Shown: positions 47,444 through 56,943, counted from the stretch's first letter. The stretch: 64,000 nt of DNA from Micromonospora echinospora (GCF_014203425.1 NZ_JACHJC010000001.1:6102001-6166000); one strand, 5' to 3'. The notes: generated by a model from the sequence alone, not told the origin. Program-made: numbers and translations.

Positions 47444-48589
47444 TCAGGCGTGCCCGTTGAAGGCGTCGCGCATCCGGGAGAAGAAGCCGCCCTGCTTGCT
47501 CAGCTCGGCGACCTCCTCGCCGCGGGTCTTGGCGAAGTCGCGCAGCATCCGCTCCTGGTCGGCGTCGAGCTTGGTCGGGGTACGCACGTCCAGGTGCACG
47601 TAGAGGTCGCCCCGGCCGGTGCCGCGCAGGTGCGGTACGCCCCGGGCGCGCAGCCGCAGCGTGCTGCCGGGCTGGGTGCCGGGCTTGACGTCGACAGCTT
47701 CCTCGCTGTCGAGCGTCTTGATGGTCAGCCGGGTGCCGAGCGCGGCGGCGGTCATCGGCACGGTGACCCGGCAGTGCAGGTCGTCGCCCTTGCGGGAGTA
47801 GACGTCGTGCGGCCGCTCGTGGATCTCCACGTAGAGGTCGCCGGCGGTGCCGCCGCCCGGGCCGACCTCACCCTGCTGGGCGAGGCGGATCCGCATGCCG
47901 TCCTCGACGCCGGCCGGGATCTTGACGGTCAGCGAGCGGCGGGTACGCACCCGGCCCTCACCGGCGCAGGTCGGGCAGGGGTGCGGGATGGTGGTGCCGT
48001 AGCCCTGGCAGACGGTGCACGGCCGGGCGGAGACCACCTGGCCGAGGAACGTGCGCTGCACCGACTGCACCTCGCCCCGGCCGCCGCACGCCTCGCAGGT
48101 GGCCAGGTGGGTGCCGGCGGCGGTGCCGGCGCCGGAACAGGTGGTGCAGAGCACCGCGGTGTCGACGGTGATCGGCGCCTCGACGCCGAACGCGGTCTCG
48201 TTGAGGTCCAGTTCCAGGCGCAGGATCGCGTCCGCGCCGGGCCGGGTGCGCGGCCGGGGACCCCGGCTGCCGCCCGCCGCGCCGCCGAAGAACGCGTCCA
48301 TGATGTCCTGGAAGCCGACGAACGGACCGGCGCCGCCGGGCCCGCCCGGGCCGCCCATGCCACCGCCGCCGGGGGCGAGCGGGTCGCCGCCGAGGTCGAC
48401 GATCTGCCGTTTCCGGTCGTCCGAGAGGACCTCGTACGCGGCGTTGATGTCCTTGAACTTCTCCTGGGCCTCCGGGTCCGGATTGACGTCCGGGTGGTAC
48501 TGCCGCGCCAGCTTGCGGTAGGCGCGCTTGATCTCGTCGTCGGAGGCGTCCCGATTCACACCGAGAATGCCGTAGTAGTCCCTGGCCAC
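47444..48589 (-). CDS. dnaJ: Chaperone DnaJ (DnaJ2 type)
   Basis: This Hsp70 co-chaperone of 381 residues has a J domain ([30 protein letters not shown]), a Gly-rich linker with GGPGGPGG repeats, four CxxCxGxG zinc repeats ([32 protein letters not shown]) and the C-terminal substrate domains. Family members begin at xARDYYG, so GTG at 48589 is preferred; an in-frame ATG at 48607 would add six residues. It follows hrcA and lacks grpE/dnaK neighbours, as for the second actinobacterial DnaJ. Confidence 0.95.
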   Translation of the reverse strand: MARDYYGILGVNRDASDDEIKRAYRKLARQYHPDVNPDPEAQEKFKDINAAYEVLSDDRKRQIVDLGGDPLAPGGGGMGGPGGPGGAGPFVGFQDIMDAFFGGAAGGSRGPRPRTRPGADAILRLELDLNETAFGVEAPITVDTAVLCTTCSGAGTAAGTHLATCEACGGRGEVQSVQRTFLGQVVSARPCTVCQGYGTTIPHPCPTCAGEGRVRTRRSLTVKIPAGVEDGMRIRLAQQGEVGPGGGTAGDLYVEIHERPHDVYSRKGDDLHCRVTVPMTAAALGTRLTIKTLDSEEAVDVKPGTQPGSTLRLRARGVPHLRGTGRGDLYVHLDVRTPTKLDADQERMLRDFAKTRGEEVAELSKQGGFFSRMRDAFNGHA

Positions 48590-48662
48590 TGCGTTAGGTG
48601 TCCTCATGTTCGTCTCGCGTCGCTCCGGTCGTCGGCCGCAACCGGCCGTCGGCCCTGACTGG

Positions 48663-49685
48663 TCAGTTCTGGGCCAGCAGTTCGCCCACGTAGCGTGCCA
48701 CGGCCCTCACCATGGCGATATTGCCGGGGTAGTCCATCCGGGTCGGCCCGAGCACGCCGAGCCCACCGACGATCGTGCTGCCCGGTCCGTAGCCGGTGCT
48801 GACCACCGAGGCGGCCCGCAGGTTGTCGAACTCGTTCTCGTCGCCGATCAGCACGCGGGTGGTGCTCGGCTCCGTCTCGCCGATCAGTTTGAGCAGCACG
48901 ACCTCTTCTTCGAGCGCTTCCAGGATCGGCCGCAGCGAGCCCTGGAAGTCGAGCAGGCCGCCCCGGGTGAGGTTGGCCTGCCCGGCCAGCGCGAGGCGCT
49001 CCTCGTGCCGTTCCACGAGCGTCTCCAGCAGCACCGTGGAGAGCGTGGTCATGGCCGGGCGCAGATGCGGCGCGGACTCTTCCACCAGGGCCTGCACCAG
49101 CGGCGGCGTCTCGGAGAGCTGGCTGCCGACAAGCTTCTCGTTCACCAGCCGGCGCAGGTCGGTCACGTCGTCGGCGGGAACCGGGGCGGGCAGCTCGACG
49201 AGCCGCTGCTCGACCCGGCCGGTGTCGGCGATCATGACGACCATCAGCCGGGTGGTGGAGATCGGCACCAGTTCCAGGTGACGCACCTTGGACCGGGCCA
49301 GGCTCGGGTACTGCACCACGGCGACCTGCCGGGTGAGCTGGGCGAGCAGCCGGACCGTGCGGTGCACCACGTCGTCGAGGTCGACCGCGCCGACCAGGAA
49401 GCGCTCGATGGCCCGCCGCTCGGCCGGGCTGAGCGGCTTGACCCGGGAGAGCCGGTCCACGAAGAGGCGGTAGCCGCGGTCCGTGGGCACCCGGCCGGCG
49501 CTCGTGTGCGGCTGCCGGATGTAGCCCTCCTCCTCCAGCACCGCCATGTCGTTGCGCACTGTCGCCGGGGAGACGCCGAGCTGGTGCCGCTCGACCAGGG
49601 CCTTGCTGCCCACCGGTTCCTGCGTGGCGACGTAGTCCTCGACGATCGCGCGCAGCACGGCGAGTTTGCGGTCGTCGAGACCCAT
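48663..49685 (-). CDS. hrcA: Heat-inducible transcription repressor HrcA
   Basis: HrcA represses heat-shock genes by binding CIRCE. The 340-residue protein has the N-terminal winged helix ([63 protein letters not shown]) and the GAF-like and inserted dimer domains that follow. AGGAGGTGGGG precedes the ATG at 49685. A CIRCE element lies 56 bp upstream, so it should regulate itself and dnaJ. Confidence 0.96.
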   Translation of the reverse strand: MGLDDRKLAVLRAIVEDYVATQEPVGSKALVERHQLGVSPATVRNDMAVLEEEGYIRQPHTSAGRVPTDRGYRLFVDRLSRVKPLSPAERRAIERFLVGAVDLDDVVHRTVRLLAQLTRQVAVVQYPSLARSKVRHLELVPISTTRLMVVMIADTGRVEQRLVELPAPVPADDVTDLRRLVNEKLVGSQLSETPPLVQALVEESAPHLRPAMTTLSTVLLETLVERHEERLALAGQANLTRGGLLDFQGSLRPILEALEEEVVLLKLIGETEPSTTRVLIGDENEFDNLRAASVVSTGYGPGSTIVGGLGVLGPTRMDYPGNIAMVRAVARYVGELLAQN

Positions 49686-49740
49686 GTCCCCACCTCCTGA
49701 CACACCTCGGCCGGGCCGGCACGCGGCATCCGCCGGGCGG

Positions 49741-49767
49741 CTGGCACTCGACTGTAGCGAGTGCCAG
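49741..49767. promoter_or_regulatory. CIRCE operator
   Basis: CTGGCACTC-N9-GAGTGCCAG matches the CIRCE layout TTAGCACTC-N9-GAGTGCTAA with perfect arms and the correct 9-base gap. It lies before hrcA-dnaJ. Confidence 0.95.
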
Positions 49768-49904
49768 TCTACGTCGGCACCCCCGCCGATGCGATGATCA
49801 CCTGACGGACCTGCGGTGCGGCCCACCACACCGCGCGGTACGCCCGGCCGAACAGCCGGTCACGCTGGGTCTGTGTCGCTCTGGTGCCACTTGCCCGGTG
49901 GCCC

Positions 49905-49910
49905 TACCGT
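49905..49910 (+). promoter_or_regulatory. -10 hexamer TACCGT of the DUF4870 gene
   Basis: TACCGT is followed by 6 nt and the ATG at 49917, again the leaderless spacing. Confidence 0.52.
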
Positions 49911-49916
49911 GACGTC

Positions 49917-50573
49917 ATGACTGAACCTCCTCGCCCTCCCGGAGCAGGGGACTCCGGCCCCCAGCCCGACCCGTCGGCGCCCTACGGCTCCGGCGAGCCG
50001 CCCACCGCTCCACTGTCCGGCGCGCCGGGCGCAGGCGGGTATCCCCCGCCCGGTGACTATCCGCCCCCGGGCGGCTACCCGCCTCCCGGCGGGCAACCCC
50101 CGCCGGGCGACTACCCGCCCCCTGGTGGTTACCCCCCGCCGGGCGGCACGCCGGGCTACGGCGCCGGCTACCCCGCCGGTGGCGGCTATCCCGGCGGTAG
50201 CGGCTACGGCCCGGCCGGGTACGCCAACAACGACGAGAAGACGTGGGCCCTGGTGGCGCACTTCGGTGGCGCCGCGGGCGTCATCGTCGGTGGCGGTCTG
50301 CTCGGCTGGGTCGCCCCGCTGATCGCGATGATGACCCGCGGTCAGCAGTCGCCGACCGTACGCGCCCACGCGGTCGCGGCGCTGAACTTCCAGATCACCT
50401 GGACCATCGCGAGCGTGCTCGCCTGGGTGATCACGGTCGTCACCTGCGGGATCCTGTTCTTCATCCCGATGCTGGTCTGGCTGGTGCCGCTGATCTTCGG
50501 GATCATCGGCGGGATCAAGGCCAACGAGGGTGTGCTCTACCGCTACCCGATGACCTACAACTTCATCAAGTGA
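49917..50573 (+). CDS. DUF4870 membrane protein with Pro/Gly-rich N-terminus
   Basis: The 218-residue protein has about 105 residues of low-complexity sequence with repeats of YPPPGG/YPPPGD (six PPPG units), then DEKTWALVAHFGGAAGVIVGGGLLGWVAPLIAMM and two further helices, the DUF4870 (Tic20-like) domain. The disordered part should face the cytoplasm. Similar proteins are very common in actinobacteria; function is unknown. The message is probably leaderless. Confidence 0.88.
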   Translation: MTEPPRPPGAGDSGPQPDPSAPYGSGEPPTAPLSGAPGAGGYPPPGDYPPPGGYPPPGGQPPPGDYPPPGGYPPPGGTPGYGAGYPAGGGYPGGSGYGPAGYANNDEKTWALVAHFGGAAGVIVGGGLLGWVAPLIAMMTRGQQSPTVRAHAVAALNFQITWTIASVLAWVITVVTCGILFFIPMLVWLVPLIFGIIGGIKANEGVLYRYPMTYNFIK

Positions 50574-50579
50574 CACCGT

Positions 50580-50606
50580 CGGCCGGCCGAGGGGGACGGC
50601 CGGCCG
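50580..50606. terminator. Convergent terminator hairpin
   Basis: CGGCCGGCC and GGCCGGCCG form a perfect 9-bp stem around a 9-nt loop, between the DUF4870 gene and convergent hemW. Confidence 0.6.
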
Positions 50607-50613
50607 GCGCCGC

Positions 50614-51837
50614 TCACGGCAGCAGGTCGCGGACCACCGCGTCGGCCAGCAGCCGTCCGCGCAGCGTCAGCACCACGAGCCCCCGCGCGTACGCCCCGGC
50701 GTCGAGCAGCCCGGCGTCCCGGGCCCGCTCGGCGCCCGCCCGACCGGGCTCGTCCAGCACGTCCAGTGGCAGGCCGGAGGCGAGCCGCACCCGCAGCATC
50801 ACGTCCTCCATGTGCTGTTCGTCCGGGCTGAGCACTTCCCGGGCCAGCGCCGGTGAGACGCCCTCGGCCAGCCGCGCCGCGTACGCGCTCGGGTGCTTGA
50901 CGTTCCACCAGCGCACGCCGCCGACGTGGCTGTGCGCCCCCGGGCCCAGGCCCCACCAGTCGGCGCCGGTCCAGTAGAGCAGGTTGTGCCGGCACCGGGC
51001 CGCCGCCGAGCGGGCCCAGTTCGACACCTCGTACCAGGAGAAGCCGGCCGCGCCGAGCGCCGCCTCCGCGGCCAGGTAGCGGTCCGCCGCCACGTCGTCG
51101 GAGGGGTACGGCAGCTCGCCCCGGCGCATCCGCGCGGCCAGCCGGGTGCCGTCCTCCACGATCAGGGCGTACGCGCTGACGTGGTCGACCCCGGCGTCGA
51201 CCACCTGGGCCAGCGAGGCGGCGAAGTCCTCGGCCGTCTCCCCCGGCGTGCCGTAGATCAGGTCCAGGTTCACGTGCTCGAACCCGGCGTCGCGCGCCTC
51301 CAGCGCGGCGGCGGTGGCCCGGCCTGCGCTGTGCCGCCGGTCGAGCACCGCGAGCACCCCGGGCGCGGCCGACTGCATGCCCAGCGAGATCCGGGTGTAG
51401 CCGGCCGCCCGCAGCGTCTTGAGCGACTCCGGGGTCACCGACTCGGGGTTGGCCTCGGTGGTCACCTCCGCGTCGGCGGCCAGCCCCCAGACGCGGTCGA
51501 TGCCGTCCAGGATGCGGGCCAGGTCGTCGGCGGGCAGCAGGGTCGGCGTGCCGCCGCCGACGAAGACGGTGTCCACCCGCTGCGGCGGCGAGTCGCCCAG
51601 CACCCGGGCGGCCAGCGCCAGCTCGGCCAGCACGGAGTCGGCGTACGTCTCCCGGCTCGCCCCGCCGCCCAGCTCGGCGGCGGTGTACGTGTTGAAGTCG
51701 CAGTAACCGCACCGGGAGGCGCAGAACGGGACGTGCACGTACACGCCGAACCCGCGCGCGCCGACGGTGCGACGGGCGGTGGCGGGCAGCGATCCGTCGC
51801 GCGGGACGGGTTCGCCTTCTGGAAGGACGCCGGGCAT
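50614..51837 (-). CDS. hemW: HemW-type radical SAM protein
   Basis: HemW binds heme and resembles coproporphyrinogen dehydrogenase but is thought to be a heme chaperone. The 407-residue protein has the radical SAM CASRCGYCDF (CxxxCxxC), GGGTPTLLP, ANPES and the C-terminal HemN domain (WYEVSNWARSAAARCRHNLLYW, GLGPGAHSH). It lacks the extra Cys of true HemN. ATG at 51837 is chosen; a GTG lies two codons upstream. It diverges from the enoyl-CoA hydratase gene across only 19 bp. Confidence 0.93.
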   Translation of the reverse strand: MPGVLPEGEPVPRDGSLPATARRTVGARGFGVYVHVPFCASRCGYCDFNTYTAAELGGGASRETYADSVLAELALAARVLGDSPPQRVDTVFVGGGTPTLLPADDLARILDGIDRVWGLAADAEVTTEANPESVTPESLKTLRAAGYTRISLGMQSAAPGVLAVLDRRHSAGRATAAALEARDAGFEHVNLDLIYGTPGETAEDFAASLAQVVDAGVDHVSAYALIVEDGTRLAARMRRGELPYPSDDVAADRYLAAEAALGAAGFSWYEVSNWARSAAARCRHNLLYWTGADWWGLGPGAHSHVGGVRWWNVKHPSAYAARLAEGVSPALAREVLSPDEQHMEDVMLRVRLASGLPLDVLDEPGRAGAERARDAGLLDAGAYARGLVVLTLRGRLLADAVVRDLLP

Positions 51838-51843
51838 GGCCAC

Positions 51844-51849
51844 TAGTGT
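51844..51849 (+). promoter_or_regulatory. -10 hexamer TAGTGT of the enoyl-CoA hydratase gene
   Basis: TAGTGT lies 7 nt before the ATG at 51857. It overlaps a CACTAGTG palindrome that sits between the two divergent starts, so the hemW and hydratase promoters must overlap. Confidence 0.48.
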
Positions 51850-51856
51850 GCCCGGC

Positions 51857-52642
51857 ATGACCTCTCCGGACGCTCTCGTGCGAGTCGCCACGGCCCGTGG
51901 GGTGACCACCCTCACCCTGGACAGCCCGCACAATCGCAACGCGCTCTCCACGCCCCTGATGACCCAGCTGCTGGCCGGGCTGGCCGACGCGGTCGCCGAC
52001 GACGCGGTACGCGCGATCGTGCTCGACCACACCGGCCCGGTCTTCTGTTCCGGCGCCGACCTGAAGGAGACCGCCGCGGCGTACGCCAGCGGCACGGTGC
52101 CCGCCGGAATGCTCGGCGACGTGCTGGTCGCGGTGCGGGAGTGCCCGAAGCCGGTGCTGGCCAAGGTGGCCGGGCCGGCCCGGGCCGGTGGGCTGGGCCT
52201 GATCGCCGCCGCCGACCTGGCGGTCTGCGCGCAGGAGGCGACGTTCGCGTTCACCGAGGTACGGATCGGGGTGATCCCGGCGGTGATCTCGGCGACCGTG
52301 CTGCCCCGGCTGGACCAGCGGGCCGCCGCCGAGCTGTACCTGACCGGCGACACGTTCGACGGCCGCCGCGCCGCCGAGGCCGGCCTGGTCACCGCCGCGG
52401 TGCCGGCCGACGAGCTGGACGCCGCCGTCGAGCGCTACTGCGCCTCGCTCGTCAAGGGCGCGCCGGGGGCGCTGGCCGGGGCGAAGGAGCTGCTGCGCCG
52501 GCCCGCCGCCACGGACCTGCGGGCCGAGATCGCCGAGTTGGCGGCGCTGTCCACGGGGTACTTCCTCTCCGACGAAGGACGTGAGGGCGTCATGGCGTTC
52601 CGGGAGAAGCGGCCCGCCGCCTGGGTGCCCGCCGGGGACTGA
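51857..52642 (+). CDS. Enoyl-CoA hydratase/isomerase family protein
   Basis: The 261-residue crotonase-fold protein has the oxyanion motifs PVFCSGADLKE and AGPARAGGLGLIAAADLAV and the signature FTEVRIGVIPAVIS. The usual second catalytic Glu region (about 130-150) is occupied by EVRIGV. Relatives hydrate enoyl-CoA in fatty-acid or amino-acid breakdown. The substrate is unknown. The gene is single, followed by a strong hairpin. Confidence 0.9.
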   Translation: MTSPDALVRVATARGVTTLTLDSPHNRNALSTPLMTQLLAGLADAVADDAVRAIVLDHTGPVFCSGADLKETAAAYASGTVPAGMLGDVLVAVRECPKPVLAKVAGPARAGGLGLIAAADLAVCAQEATFAFTEVRIGVIPAVISATVLPRLDQRAAAELYLTGDTFDGRRAAEAGLVTAAVPADELDAAVERYCASLVKGAPGALAGAKELLRRPAATDLRAEIAELAALSTGYFLSDEGREGVMAFREKRPAAWVPAGD

Positions 52643-52649
52643 GGTGCGC

Positions 52650-52692
52650 GGCGGGGCCCGCCTCGACGCCTTCGGTGGCGGCGGGCCCCGCC
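52650..52692 (+). terminator. Terminator hairpin after the enoyl-CoA hydratase gene
   Basis: GGCGGGGCCCGCC and GGCGGGCCCCGCC form a perfect 13-bp stem around a 17-nt loop, 8 nt after the stop codon. Confidence 0.7.
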
Positions 52693-52800
52693 CGGCGGCA
52701 CGGCGTGGCCGGTCACGTGGCGACGGGACGGCCACTCGGACGAGAGGCGCGGGCGCGGGGCCGACGTACGCTTGTCGGACTGTCGGGACAGGGGGTGCGG

Positions 52801-53655
52801 GTGCGGACGCGAGCGGCGATCGTGGCATCTGGTGTTGCGGTGTGCGTACTGGCTCTGCTCGCGGTCTATGTCGTGACCAAGCAGTTCGGGGAGCACCTGC
52901 GGCTCCCCCTGGCCAGCCGGACCTGCACGGTGCAGGCCGACGGCGAGGTGGTGCTCGGCGCCGACCAGATGGCGAACGCGGCGACCATCGCGGCCATCGG
53001 GATGCAGCGCCGGATGCCCGAGCGGGCGGTGGTGGTGGCGCTGGCGACCGCGTACCAGGAGTCGCACCTGCGCAACATCGCGCACGGTGACCGCGACTCG
53101 CTCGGCCTGTTCCAGCAGCGACCCAGCCAGGGCTGGGGCACCCCGGAGCAGGTCCAGGACCCGCGCTACGCGGCGAACAAGTTCTACGCCGCGCTGAAGA
53201 AGGTCAAGGGGTGGGAGCGGATGCGGGTCACCGACGCCGCCCAGCGGGTGCAGCGGTCGGCCTTCCCCGAGGCGTACGAGAAGTGGGCCGACGAGTCGGA
53301 GGTCCTGACCCGCGCGTTGCTCGGCCACGCGACCGGCGCGGTGGCCTGCACGGTGAGTTCGCCGCCGACGATGCGCGGGCCGGCCGCCGCCAGCGCCGTG
53401 CTGGAGAGCCTGTCGCTGGACTGGGGGCTGCCCCGGCTGGCCACGGCGACGGACCTGACCGCGCTCACCGTGCCGGCGGGCGACGACCGCAACGGCTGGC
53501 GGTACGCGCACTGGCTGGTGTCGCACGCCGACGACCACGGCGTGAAGAAGGTCCGCTTCGGCAACCTGGAGTGGACGGCCGAGCAGGGTTCCTGGGCCCG
53601 GGTGAAGGGCGATCCGGCCACCGAGGTACGCGCCGAGGTGTTCGCCGCGGCCTGA
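52801..53655 (+). CDS. Membrane-anchored lysozyme-like protein
   Basis: The 284-residue protein has an N-terminal membrane anchor (AAIVASGVAVCVLALLAVYVV), then a helical domain with ATAYQESHLRNIAHGDRDSLGLFQQRPSQGWGTPEQVQDPRYAANKFYAALKKV. The Glu in YQESHL followed by SLGLFQQR matches the catalytic and substrate segments of lysozyme-like transglycosylases. The C-terminal 100 residues (NGWRYAHWLVSHADDHGVKKVRFGNLEW) look like a second peptidoglycan-associated domain. It may cleave or bind cell wall outside the cell. Homologues are often misnamed heavy-metal transporters. GTG at 52801 or 52795. Confidence 0.78.
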   Translation: MRTRAAIVASGVAVCVLALLAVYVVTKQFGEHLRLPLASRTCTVQADGEVVLGADQMANAATIAAIGMQRRMPERAVVVALATAYQESHLRNIAHGDRDSLGLFQQRPSQGWGTPEQVQDPRYAANKFYAALKKVKGWERMRVTDAAQRVQRSAFPEAYEKWADESEVLTRALLGHATGAVACTVSSPPTMRGPAAASAVLESLSLDWGLPRLATATDLTALTVPAGDDRNGWRYAHWLVSHADDHGVKKVRFGNLEWTAEQGSWARVKGDPATEVRAEVFAAA

Positions 53656-53667
53656 CCGGCCGCCCTC

Positions 53668-54501
53668 TCAGCCCTTCACCGCTCCGGCGACCAGGCCGGA
53701 GACCATCCGGCGCTGCACCAGCAGGAAGAAGATGATCACCGGCAGGGTGAACAGCGTGGACGCGGCCATGACCGACCCCCAGGCGGTGTCGTCCCGGCCG
53801 AAGAAGAACGTCATAGCCACCGGCAGCGTGTACTTCTGCTGGTCGTTGATGAAGGTCAGCGCGAAGATCAGCTCGTTCCAGGCGGTGATGAACGAGAAGA
53901 TGCTGGTGGCGACCAGCCCGGGCGCGACCAGCGGGAACAGCACCTTGCGGAACGTCTGGGCCCGGCTGGCCCCGTCGATGGCGGCGGCCTCCTCCAGTTC
54001 CTTCGGCACCGCGGCGACGAAGCCACGCAGCATCCAGACCGCGAACGGCAGCGAGAAGCCGAGGTACGTGAGGATCAGGCTGGGCAGCGTGTTGTAGAGG
54101 CCGAGCCGCTGAATCATCAGGAACAGCGGGATGACCAGCGCCTCCAGCGGGATCATCTGCACCACCAGCAGCATGATCAGGAACGTGGTGCGCAGCTTGA
54201 ACCGGAACCGGGCCACGGCTGTCGCGGCGAGCAGCGCGACCAGCCCGCTCAGCAGCACCGTCGCCAGCGCGACAAGCGCGCTGTTGAGGAAGAAGTCGGT
54301 GAACGTCACGCCCGGGATCAGGTTGCCGGTGAGGATCTCCCGGTAGTGCTCCAGCGTCGGCTCCGCCGGCACCGGCCGGGGCGTGGACGAGAAGATCTCC
54401 CGGTTGGGCTTCAGCGACGTCGCCACCATCCAGTAGACCGGGAACGCGGCGAAGAGCGCGACCAGCAGGCCCGCGCCGTTGAGGGCGATCTTCTTCATCA
54501 T
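53668..54501 (-). CDS. Carbohydrate ABC transporter permease (MalG type)
   Basis: The 277-residue permease has six helices and the EAA loop ELEEAAAIDGASRAQTFRKVLFPLVAP that contacts the ATPase. It is the third gene of a binding protein-permease-permease operon for a sugar. As is normal in actinobacteria, no dedicated ATPase is encoded nearby; a shared MsiK-type ATPase is presumably used. Its start ATG overlaps the preceding stop (ATGATG). Confidence 0.94.
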   Translation of the reverse strand: MMKKIALNGAGLLVALFAAFPVYWMVATSLKPNREIFSSTPRPVPAEPTLEHYREILTGNLIPGVTFTDFFLNSALVALATVLLSGLVALLAATAVARFRFKLRTTFLIMLLVVQMIPLEALVIPLFLMIQRLGLYNTLPSLILTYLGFSLPFAVWMLRGFVAAVPKELEEAAAIDGASRAQTFRKVLFPLVAPGLVATSIFSFITAWNELIFALTFINDQQKYTLPVAMTFFFGRDDTAWGSVMAASTLFTLPVIIFFLLVQRRMVSGLVAGAVKG

Positions 54502-55484
54502 CCGTCCTCCTGCCGCAGCACCATGCGGACGTACAGGCCGGTCACCACGAGCAGGATCACGGTGAGGATCACGGCGATGGCGGAGCCGAGGCCGTACTTG
54601 GGCGGCGGCGAGAACGCCTCCGCGTACGAGTAGATCGACAGCATGAACGTCGACCGGTCCTGGGTGCCGCCGGCCAGCACGAACTGCTGGGTGAAGACCT
54701 TGAAGTCCCAGATCGTGGAGAGCACCACGAGGATGCCGAAGACCGGCCGCAGGATCGGGAAGGTGACCGACCAGAAGACCTTCCACGGGCCGGCGCCGTC
54801 GACCCGGGCCGCCTCCTGCAACTCCGTCGGCACGCTCTTGAGCCCGGCCAGCACGCTCACCGCGATGAACGGGAACGAGTGCCAGACCACCACGAGCGTC
54901 AGGATGGCGAAGAACATCAGCGGGTCGTTGAACCAGCCGTACCCGGTCCAGTCGCTGCGCCCGAACAGGGCCGTGGACAGCCCGTCGGGGAGCTTGTTGA
55001 ACAGCCAGGTGACCAGGCCGCTCGTGTCGTCGAAGATCCACTTCCAGACGATGGTGCCGGTCAGCGCCGGGGTGGCCCAGGCGAGCATCACGCAGCTCGC
55101 CACGAACGTGGCCATCTTCTTGCCCAGGCGGTTGAGCAGCAGCCCGACCAGGGTGCCGAGGATCATCGTGAGCGCCACGTTGGCGACCGCGAACAGCACG
55201 GTGTTGCGCAGCACCGTACGGAAGAACGGGTCGCCGAGGATCTGCGCGTAGTTGGCCAGGCCGACCCACGGCCACTCGCGGTCGCCGCGCAGCTGCCGGA
55301 CGCTGTCCAGCTTGTGGAAGGACATCCACACGACCTGGCCGAGCGGCCAGAGCAGCAGCACGGCGATGATCGCCAGGCAGGGCAGGAGCAGAACGTACGG
55401 AAGGTGATCCACCCGGCGACGACGCCGCCGCGCGGGGGTCTCCCGCGCGGCGGCCTCGCCGGTGGCCTCGGTCAGCGTGGTCAC
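54498..55484 (-). CDS. Carbohydrate ABC transporter permease (MalF type)
   Basis: The 328-residue permease has a basic N-terminus (RRRRRRVDHLPYVLLLPC), six helices and the EAA loop ELQEAARVDGAGPWKVFWSVTFPILRP. It pairs with the downstream MalG-type permease. GTG at 55484 overlaps the binding-protein stop (GTGA), so the three genes are co-translated. The substrate is most likely an oligosaccharide. Confidence 0.94.
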   Translation of the reverse strand: MTTLTEATGEAAARETPARRRRRRVDHLPYVLLLPCLAIIAVLLLWPLGQVVWMSFHKLDSVRQLRGDREWPWVGLANYAQILGDPFFRTVLRNTVLFAVANVALTMILGTLVGLLLNRLGKKMATFVASCVMLAWATPALTGTIVWKWIFDDTSGLVTWLFNKLPDGLSTALFGRSDWTGYGWFNDPLMFFAILTLVVVWHSFPFIAVSVLAGLKSVPTELQEAARVDGAGPWKVFWSVTFPILRPVFGILVVLSTIWDFKVFTQQFVLAGGTQDRSTFMLSIYSYAEAFSPPPKYGLGSAIAVILTVILLVVTGLYVRMVLRQEDG

Positions 55485-56773
55485 TTGGCGTTGAGGATGC
55501 TTTCCATCTCGGTGGCCGCGTCGGCGGTGGCCTTCTCGACCGTCTTCTGGCCCTTGATGACCGAGCTGTTCATCGCCTGGGTCACCGTCTTGGTCCGGCT
55601 GACCTCGACCCACTTCGGGGTGAGCGGGGTCAGCTTGGTGTTCTGGATGGCCGTGGCGAACGCGGCCATCACCTTGTCGTTGGCGTAGTTGCCGCCGCTG
55701 ACCAGGTCCTTGTAGACCGGGAAGAAGCCGAGGCTGCCGGCGAACTCCTGGTCCTTCTGCTTGCTCAGCAGCACTGTCATGTAGTCCCAGGCCAGCGACT
55801 GCCGCTCGCTGTCCTTCCAGATGGCGATGTCGGAGCCGCCGGCGAACGCCGGGGCGGCCTTGCCGTCCGGGCCGGGGATCGGGAACGTGCCCCAGACCTT
55901 CTCGATGTCCGGGTTGTCCTTCTTCATCGCGCCGCCCTGCCAGCTTCCGGCGAACGCCATGGCGGCCTTGCCGGTGGCGAACTGGGTACGGGCGTCGACC
56001 TCGTTCCACCCGGCGGCGGCCGGCGGGGCGACCTTGTGCACGGTCACCAGGTCGGTCCAGAACTTGACCGCCTTCTGCGCCTCGGGGGTGTTGTAGCCGG
56101 ACTTCCAGGAGTCGCCCTCCTTGGTGGCGATCTCCGCGCCGGCACTCCAGAGGAAGGAGTAGAACGGCAGCTCGGAGTTGCCGGGCAGGGCGATGCCGTA
56201 GGTGCCGGGCTTCTTGGCCTGGACGGTCTTCGCGGCGGCGACCATCTCGTCCCAGTTCGTCGGCGGCTTGACGCCGGCCTCGGCGAACCAGTCGGTCCGG
56301 TAGTAGACGGCGCGCACGCCGGCGTACCACGGCACGCCGTACTGCTTGCCGTCGAGCTGGGCGTTCTTGACCAGGTCGGGCAGGATGTCCTTGCCCTCGG
56401 ACCAGCCGTTGAACTTGTCCGTGACGTCGGCGAGGGCCTCCTGCGCGGCCCAGCCCTGGGTCTCGGTGTTACCGAGCTCGGTGACGTCCGGGCCCTCCCC
56501 GCCGGCGAGCGCCGCCTGGAACTTCTTCGGCGCCTCGAGCCAGGGGATGTACTGCACCACGACGTCGGTCTCGGGGTGCTTCTTCTTGAACTCCGCCTCG
56601 ACGCCGTCGAGGAACGCGGTCTGGGCGTCGCCGCCCTCACCCATCATCCACACAGTGAGCTTGCTGTTGTCGGCGGCCTTGTCGTCGTCGCCGGAGCCAC
56701 CGCACGCGGTCAGCACCAACGCGGCCGACGCCACGATGGCGGTGACCGGAGCCAGCCGCTTCCACCTGTTCAC
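55481..56773 (-). CDS. Extracellular sugar-binding lipoprotein
   Basis: The 430-residue family 1 solute-binding protein has a lipoprotein signal ending VLTACGGSG, the fold markers KLTVWMMGEG, GEGPDVTELGNTE, GVPWYAGVRAVYYRTDWFAEAG, and FAGGSDIAIWKDSERQSLAWDYM. It resembles binding proteins of NgcE/CsnE-like amino-sugar oligosaccharide systems, but the substrate is an inference. GTG at 56773 follows AGGGAG. The palindrome AGGAAAATTTCCT about 54 bp upstream supports sugar-dependent repression. Confidence 0.92.
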   Translation of the reverse strand: MNRWKRLAPVTAIVASAALVLTACGGSGDDDKAADNSKLTVWMMGEGGDAQTAFLDGVEAEFKKKHPETDVVVQYIPWLEAPKKFQAALAGGEGPDVTELGNTETQGWAAQEALADVTDKFNGWSEGKDILPDLVKNAQLDGKQYGVPWYAGVRAVYYRTDWFAEAGVKPPTNWDEMVAAAKTVQAKKPGTYGIALPGNSELPFYSFLWSAGAEIATKEGDSWKSGYNTPEAQKAVKFWTDLVTVHKVAPPAAAGWNEVDARTQFATGKAAMAFAGSWQGGAMKKDNPDIEKVWGTFPIPGPDGKAAPAFAGGSDIAIWKDSERQSLAWDYMTVLLSKQKDQEFAGSLGFFPVYKDLVSGGNYANDKVMAAFATAIQNTKLTPLTPKWVEVSRTKTVTQAMNSSVIKGQKTVEKATADAATEMESILNAK

Positions 56774-56826
56774 GCCATATCTCCCTCAGGGCCGTTTGGC
56801 ACTAACCTTCTCCGCCGCACCTTAGT

Positions 56827-56839
56827 AGGAAAATTTCCT
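56827..56839. promoter_or_regulatory. ROK-family (CsnR-like) operator AGGAAAATTTCCT
   Basis: A perfect 13-bp palindrome in an AT-rich stretch before the sugar ABC operon. It fits the AGGAAANTTTCCT motif I recall for CsnR, the ROK repressor of chitosan-oligosaccharide genes in Streptomyces. No ROK gene is in the window. Confidence 0.62.
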
Positions 56840-56943
56840 TTACAACAGGGGGTGTTCGCGACGGAGGGCAGAGGCGACCGTATCGCAGCCGAGGGCCCGG
56901 CGAACATCGATGCCGTCCGGGCAGTTCAGAGACCCACGAACGC

